A stretch of 64,000 nucleotides of DNA. It comes from Lepidurus packardi (Eukaryota; Arthropoda; Branchiopoda; Notostraca; Triopsidae). Both the position numbers and the translations under genes were made by a program. The stretch covers positions 7,126,790 through 7,190,789 of the forward strand of contig JAKZAN010000002.1 of the NCBI GenBank assembly GCA_023053545.1. Direction: 5' to 3'. Each line of letters starts with the position of its first letter. The first letter of the stretch is position 1. The notes under the pieces were generated by a model. That model had not been told where the DNA came from. It saw only the letters and a program-made list of their open reading frames with translations, and ran no database searches. Below, one piece after another: positions 60,571 through 64,000 of this stretch.

Positions 60571-63081
60571 ATGTCATGGTTATTCGGATTGCGTAAAGAA
60601 CAGGGAGGTATCCCGCCTCCACAGTTACCTGTCGGTGCTGGGGGTGAGGGGGGCGGCGATGAAAGAGATCGAAATGCAGCAATATCTAAAGCCTCTGAAG
60701 CATATCGTTTTGATTCAGCAGCTTTGGAAAGAGCAGCTAAAGCAGCCAAGGACTTGGAAAGCTCAAGTACGATTCGACTTTGTGTCACAAAGGTAGATTT
60801 TAATGAATTATTTTTAGGGTTTTCCAGAGAAGCGTTGGATCTCACCAAGTTGCAAGAACAAACAAGGCAACAGGAGCAGATTGCCAAAATAAAGGAATAC
60901 GAAGCTCATATTGAGCAGCTGAAAGTGGAACAGAAAAGAGTGGATGGTGACGAGAGACGCAAAACGTTGTCTGAAGAAACCAAGCAAAACCAACAAAGGG
61001 TCCAGTATCAGGATCAGCTAGCTAGAAAACGGTAAAAAGCCCACTATTTACTGAAAACAACTTGTATAACATTTCTTAATAGCTATGAAGATCAGCTTTT
61101 ACAGCAGCAACGAATGAACGATGAAGCGTTACGTAAACAAGAAGAGTCTGTGGCTAAGCAGGAGTCTATGCGAAAAGGTAACTTCGCTTGATATCTTTAA
61201 CAAACTAACATGCCACAATGATGATTTTGGGTAGCAACATTGGAGCATGAAATGGACCTACGGGCCAAATCCGACCAGAAACGCATTGAAGCCGAGATGC
61301 GAGCTAAAGCTAAAGTAGATCGCGAGAACCAAGACTTGTACCTAGAACAAATTCGTCTCAAAGCCAACGAAAAGAGAACGACTGTCTTAGAATCCATCAG
61401 GTAATAACTCTCGTCGTCTTTGAAACAGAAACGCTAAAAACGATTCTAGGACGGCGGGCTCCGTTTTGGGTGCCGGAGCTCAAGCTTTCCTCCAAGATTG
61501 GGAGAAAGTAACCGCAGCTGCAGCAGGCATTTCCTTGATTGCCTTAGGTGTTTATACGGCGAAAGGATCTACTGGAGTGGTTGCTCGGTACATTGAAGCG
61601 AGATTAGGTAACAAAAGCGCACAGAATTGCCTTTCTTGACGCCTGAAACTTGCTTCTTGTAGGAAAACCATCTCTGGTACGAGAAACTTCGCGGTTAAAC
61701 GCATTAGATGCAGTAAAACACCCGATTAAGACCTTACAGAGGTTTAAAACCAAACCTGAAGACGCCTTAGCTGGCGTAGTCCTTGAACCCCAGCTAGAAG
61801 AGAGACTAAGGTGCATACCAATCGGTATAATTGAATGTATTAAGAACCGTGTACTTGCAGGGATATCGCCATTGCGACGAAGAACACTAAAGTCAATAAC
61901 GGCATGTTCAGGAATATTTTGATGCACGGACCGCCTGGTACGGGCAAAACCTTATTTGCTAAGGTACTTTAACATTGGAAAATGGTATCGCATTTAAATC
62001 CTTTTGTTTTCTCTTTTTTAGAAATTAGCTTATCACTCTGGACTGGATTATGCTATTTTAACGGGAGGTGATGTATCCCCAATGGGCCGAGAAGGTGTTA
62101 CAGCCATGCACAAAGTCTTTGATTGGGCTAGCTCGTCCAGAAGAGGCTTACTCCTGTTTGTAGACGAAGCTGACGCGTTCTTGAGGAAACGCTCCTCGGA
62201 GAAAATCAGCGAAGATTTGCGCGCTACTCTGAACGCCTTTTTGTATCGCACTGGTGACCAATCAAACAAGTTAGTTCATTTTTTTTTACATTTTTTAAAT
62301 TCATAATTTATGCTTTCTTTTTAGGTTTATGCTCGTTTTGGCCTCGAATACTCCAGAGCAGTTTGATTGGGCGGTGAATGACCGTTTGGATGAAATGGTC
62401 GAATTTAACTTACCCGGTTTAGACGAGCGAGAGCGCTTAGTAAGGCTCTACTTTGACAAATTCATCCTCCAGCCAGCTGCAGAAGGCAAACGGTATTGAA
62501 ACTATTTCGTATTTTGAACATTTGTTTTTTTTTTACGAAGGAGATTGGGTTTGTTTAGAGCTAATATTATGTTTGTGCTATGTTTTCTAATTTAGGCGTT
62601 TGAAAGTGGCCCAGTTTGATTACAGCTCATTATGTTCTCGCATTGCGCTTGAAACCCAAGGACTCTCTGGGCGTGAGATTGCGAAATTGGGAGTGGCTTG
62701 GCAAGCAGCAGCGTATGCTTCAGATGATGGAGTTCTCAGAGAAGAGATGGTTATGGCCCGCGTGGAAGACACTATGAAACAACATCGCCAGAAGGTTCAG
62801 TGGCAGAGCAAAGAAGAAAGGCGTGAGTCGAGGACCCTTTCACATGAAATGTCTCTCAAAGACCAAGCCGCCGTGTCCATTCCTGTCAAAAACGTCGCCT
62901 CTAACGATGAAAACTTCCGCCGTAAGTATTGAAAGCTGAAATTTTGTCTTTTTTAACAAAAGTTCGATGCAATCATATATGTATATATTGCGAATTAGGT
63001 GCCACTGAAGCTGGGCCATTAAATGGCACTAACTCACACGCTCATCCAGTAACTCAAGCCGGGGAAACGGACAAGAATTAG
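60571..63081 (+). CDS. ATAD3: ATAD3 mitochondrial AAA+ ATPase, complete
   Basis: Inner-membrane AAA+ ATPase of mitochondria with roles in nucleoid organisation, cristae structure and cholesterol handling. Eleven exons: 60571-60766, 60818-61031, 61083-61177, 61235-61400, 61450-61607, 61663-61810, 61861-61963, 62022-62269, 62325-62492, 62596-62921, 62999-63081. All are phase-consistent, giving 634 aa. Gly/Pro-rich N-terminus ([13 protein letters not shown]) as in all ATAD3; coiled coil about 60-230 ([20 protein letters not shown]). Membrane segment about 255-275 ([17 protein letters not shown]). Walker A GPPGTGKT at 349-356, Walker [10 protein letters not shown] at 403-411, sensor [15 protein letters not shown]. 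The Ser/Thr-rich tail is variable in the family. It is convergent with PSMB6, 288 bp between stops. Confidence 0.97.
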
Positions 63082-63369
63082 ATAGGAACGGACTATTGTT
63101 TTTTGAAAAAGAATTTAGTCGATTTTGTTGTGGTAAACAGAAAAAAAAGAAAGACAGTAAACAAGCGAAATTTCCTGGGATTTTGAATTTTGACGCCGAA
63201 TTTGTTGTGGCGATCTGTCTAGTCCTGGGAATTAAGGGAAGTGAATTGAAGGCTCGTTTTTACTTGCCAATTGTGCCCAATCCTTCCTGAATTCCATAAG
63301 TTAAGGTAGAATGGGAGCTGTGTATTGTTCCAAAAATGTTTAGAAAGCCATACAAGCAATTAAATTTTG

Positions 63370-64000
63370 TTAGCCTTCGTAGAAACGGGGTAGTTCATTG
63401 CCCAATATCACACGTCGTTCAATTCCAGATTCAGTAATAATCCCTAGACGAATTACTCCACCACTGGATCCGTCGCGACTCATTGCCAAGGCCAAAGCTA
63501 AAGAAATTAAAGTTTTATTTTAAAATTTGTAAAAGGAAACTAATTAGAGTGTTCACGAAGGACAGTTAGGGGAGGAAGGATGCTTACTGTTTGCTACAAA
63601 TTTAGCGCATTCTTCTTTGGTCATTCCATTCTTGTAATGGGAGTCTACATAGCCGTAGACGTACGTACTGCCTGATCCACCAATGGCAAACGGCAATCGG
63701 ACAGACATGCCACCTAAAGGAATGGTGTAGACTTGTCCACCGTGCTTTTTGTCCCAGCCAGCGACGATTATGCCAGCCATTAGTTGCTCTCTGTAATTGT
63801 AGCACATGTCTTTGAAGACACTGGCAGCAGTTTTGACTGAAGGCTCTTCGCCCAGTTCAATGCTAAAGCGATGACCGTGTAAGAGAAACTGTTAGTTCAT
63901 AGGGAATTTGTCAGGTAGGAAAGTTGGATTTACCTATGAAACCCCATTTTGTATGTAACGATGTCGGCAATAGCTTGGGTGTCAGCTGCTGAACCCGAGC
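63370..64000 (-). CDS. PSMB6: Proteasome subunit beta type-6 (beta-1), 5' part beyond window
   Basis: Caspase-like catalytic subunit of the 20S proteasome. Visible exons, in gene order: beyond 64000 to 63934, 63862-63588, 63497-63370. The translated part runs [20 protein letters not shown], then [70 protein letters not shown], and ends NELPRFYEG. These are the diagnostic beta-1 motifs. The propeptide and catalytic Thr1 exon lie outside the window. The C-terminal tail is shorter than in vertebrates. Confidence 0.95.

Overview
The window is nuclear DNA of an animal, most likely an arthropod and perhaps a crustacean. The evidence is spliceosomal introns of about 45-100 bp mixed with kilobase introns, protein genes of clear animal families (spen, myoglianin/GDF8-11, PPP1R7/sds22, RPL27, SLC5A, spermidine synthase, ATAD3, PSMB6), and several kinds of DNA transposon. 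Species cannot be read from the sequence alone. I rebuilt gene models by following reading frame across GT/AG splice sites and checking that intron phases agree. All models except the two cut by the window edges give one open frame from start to stop.

Layout. 1-4.6 kb (minus): a P-element/THAP9-like transposase gene, 13 visible exons, running off the left edge. It has an intact catalytic triad and a tandemly duplicated pair of 81-nt exons. 4.6-8.8 kb: no convincing gene; a tRNA-derived SINE and a short hairpin. 8.8-31.8 kb (minus): a complete spen (SPEN/MINT/SHARP) gene of 13 exons and 3,893 codons, with four RRMs, one 6.3-kb exon and a C-terminal SPOC domain. Its introns hold two pogo/Tigger-like copies, two TTAA-flanked MITEs, an 806-bp terminal-inverted-repeat element, a 121-bp foldback element and tandem repeats. 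31.8-35.6 kb: gene-free, with an isolated GC-rich block of possible structured RNA at 32.27-32.58 kb. 35.6-40.4 kb: sds22/PPP1R7 (plus), RPL27 (minus) and an SLC5A-type Na+ symporter (minus), closely packed. 41.0-42.6 kb: wreck of a non-LTR retrotransposon. 43.6-46.6 kb (minus): an unrecognised secreted, repeat-rich, charge-segregated 843-aa protein. 47.9 kb: a short match to the 5' domain of SRP (7SL) RNA. 49.1-50.6 kb (minus): spermidine synthase. 55.4-58.4 kb (plus): a myoglianin/GDF8-11 TGF-beta ligand. 60.6-63.1 kb (plus): ATAD3. 63.4 kb to the end (minus): proteasome beta-1 (PSMB6), cut by the right edge.

The genes are ordinary neighbours, not a pathway: chromatin/RNA regulation (spen), PP1 control (sds22), translation (RPL27), solute uptake (SLC5A), polyamine synthesis, growth-factor signalling, mitochondrial membrane organisation and protein turnover. 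The least explained parts are the secreted polyampholyte gene, the enlarged loops inside the Spen RRMs, the tandem exon duplication in the THAP transposase, the GC-rich RNA-like block and the 7SL-like fragment.
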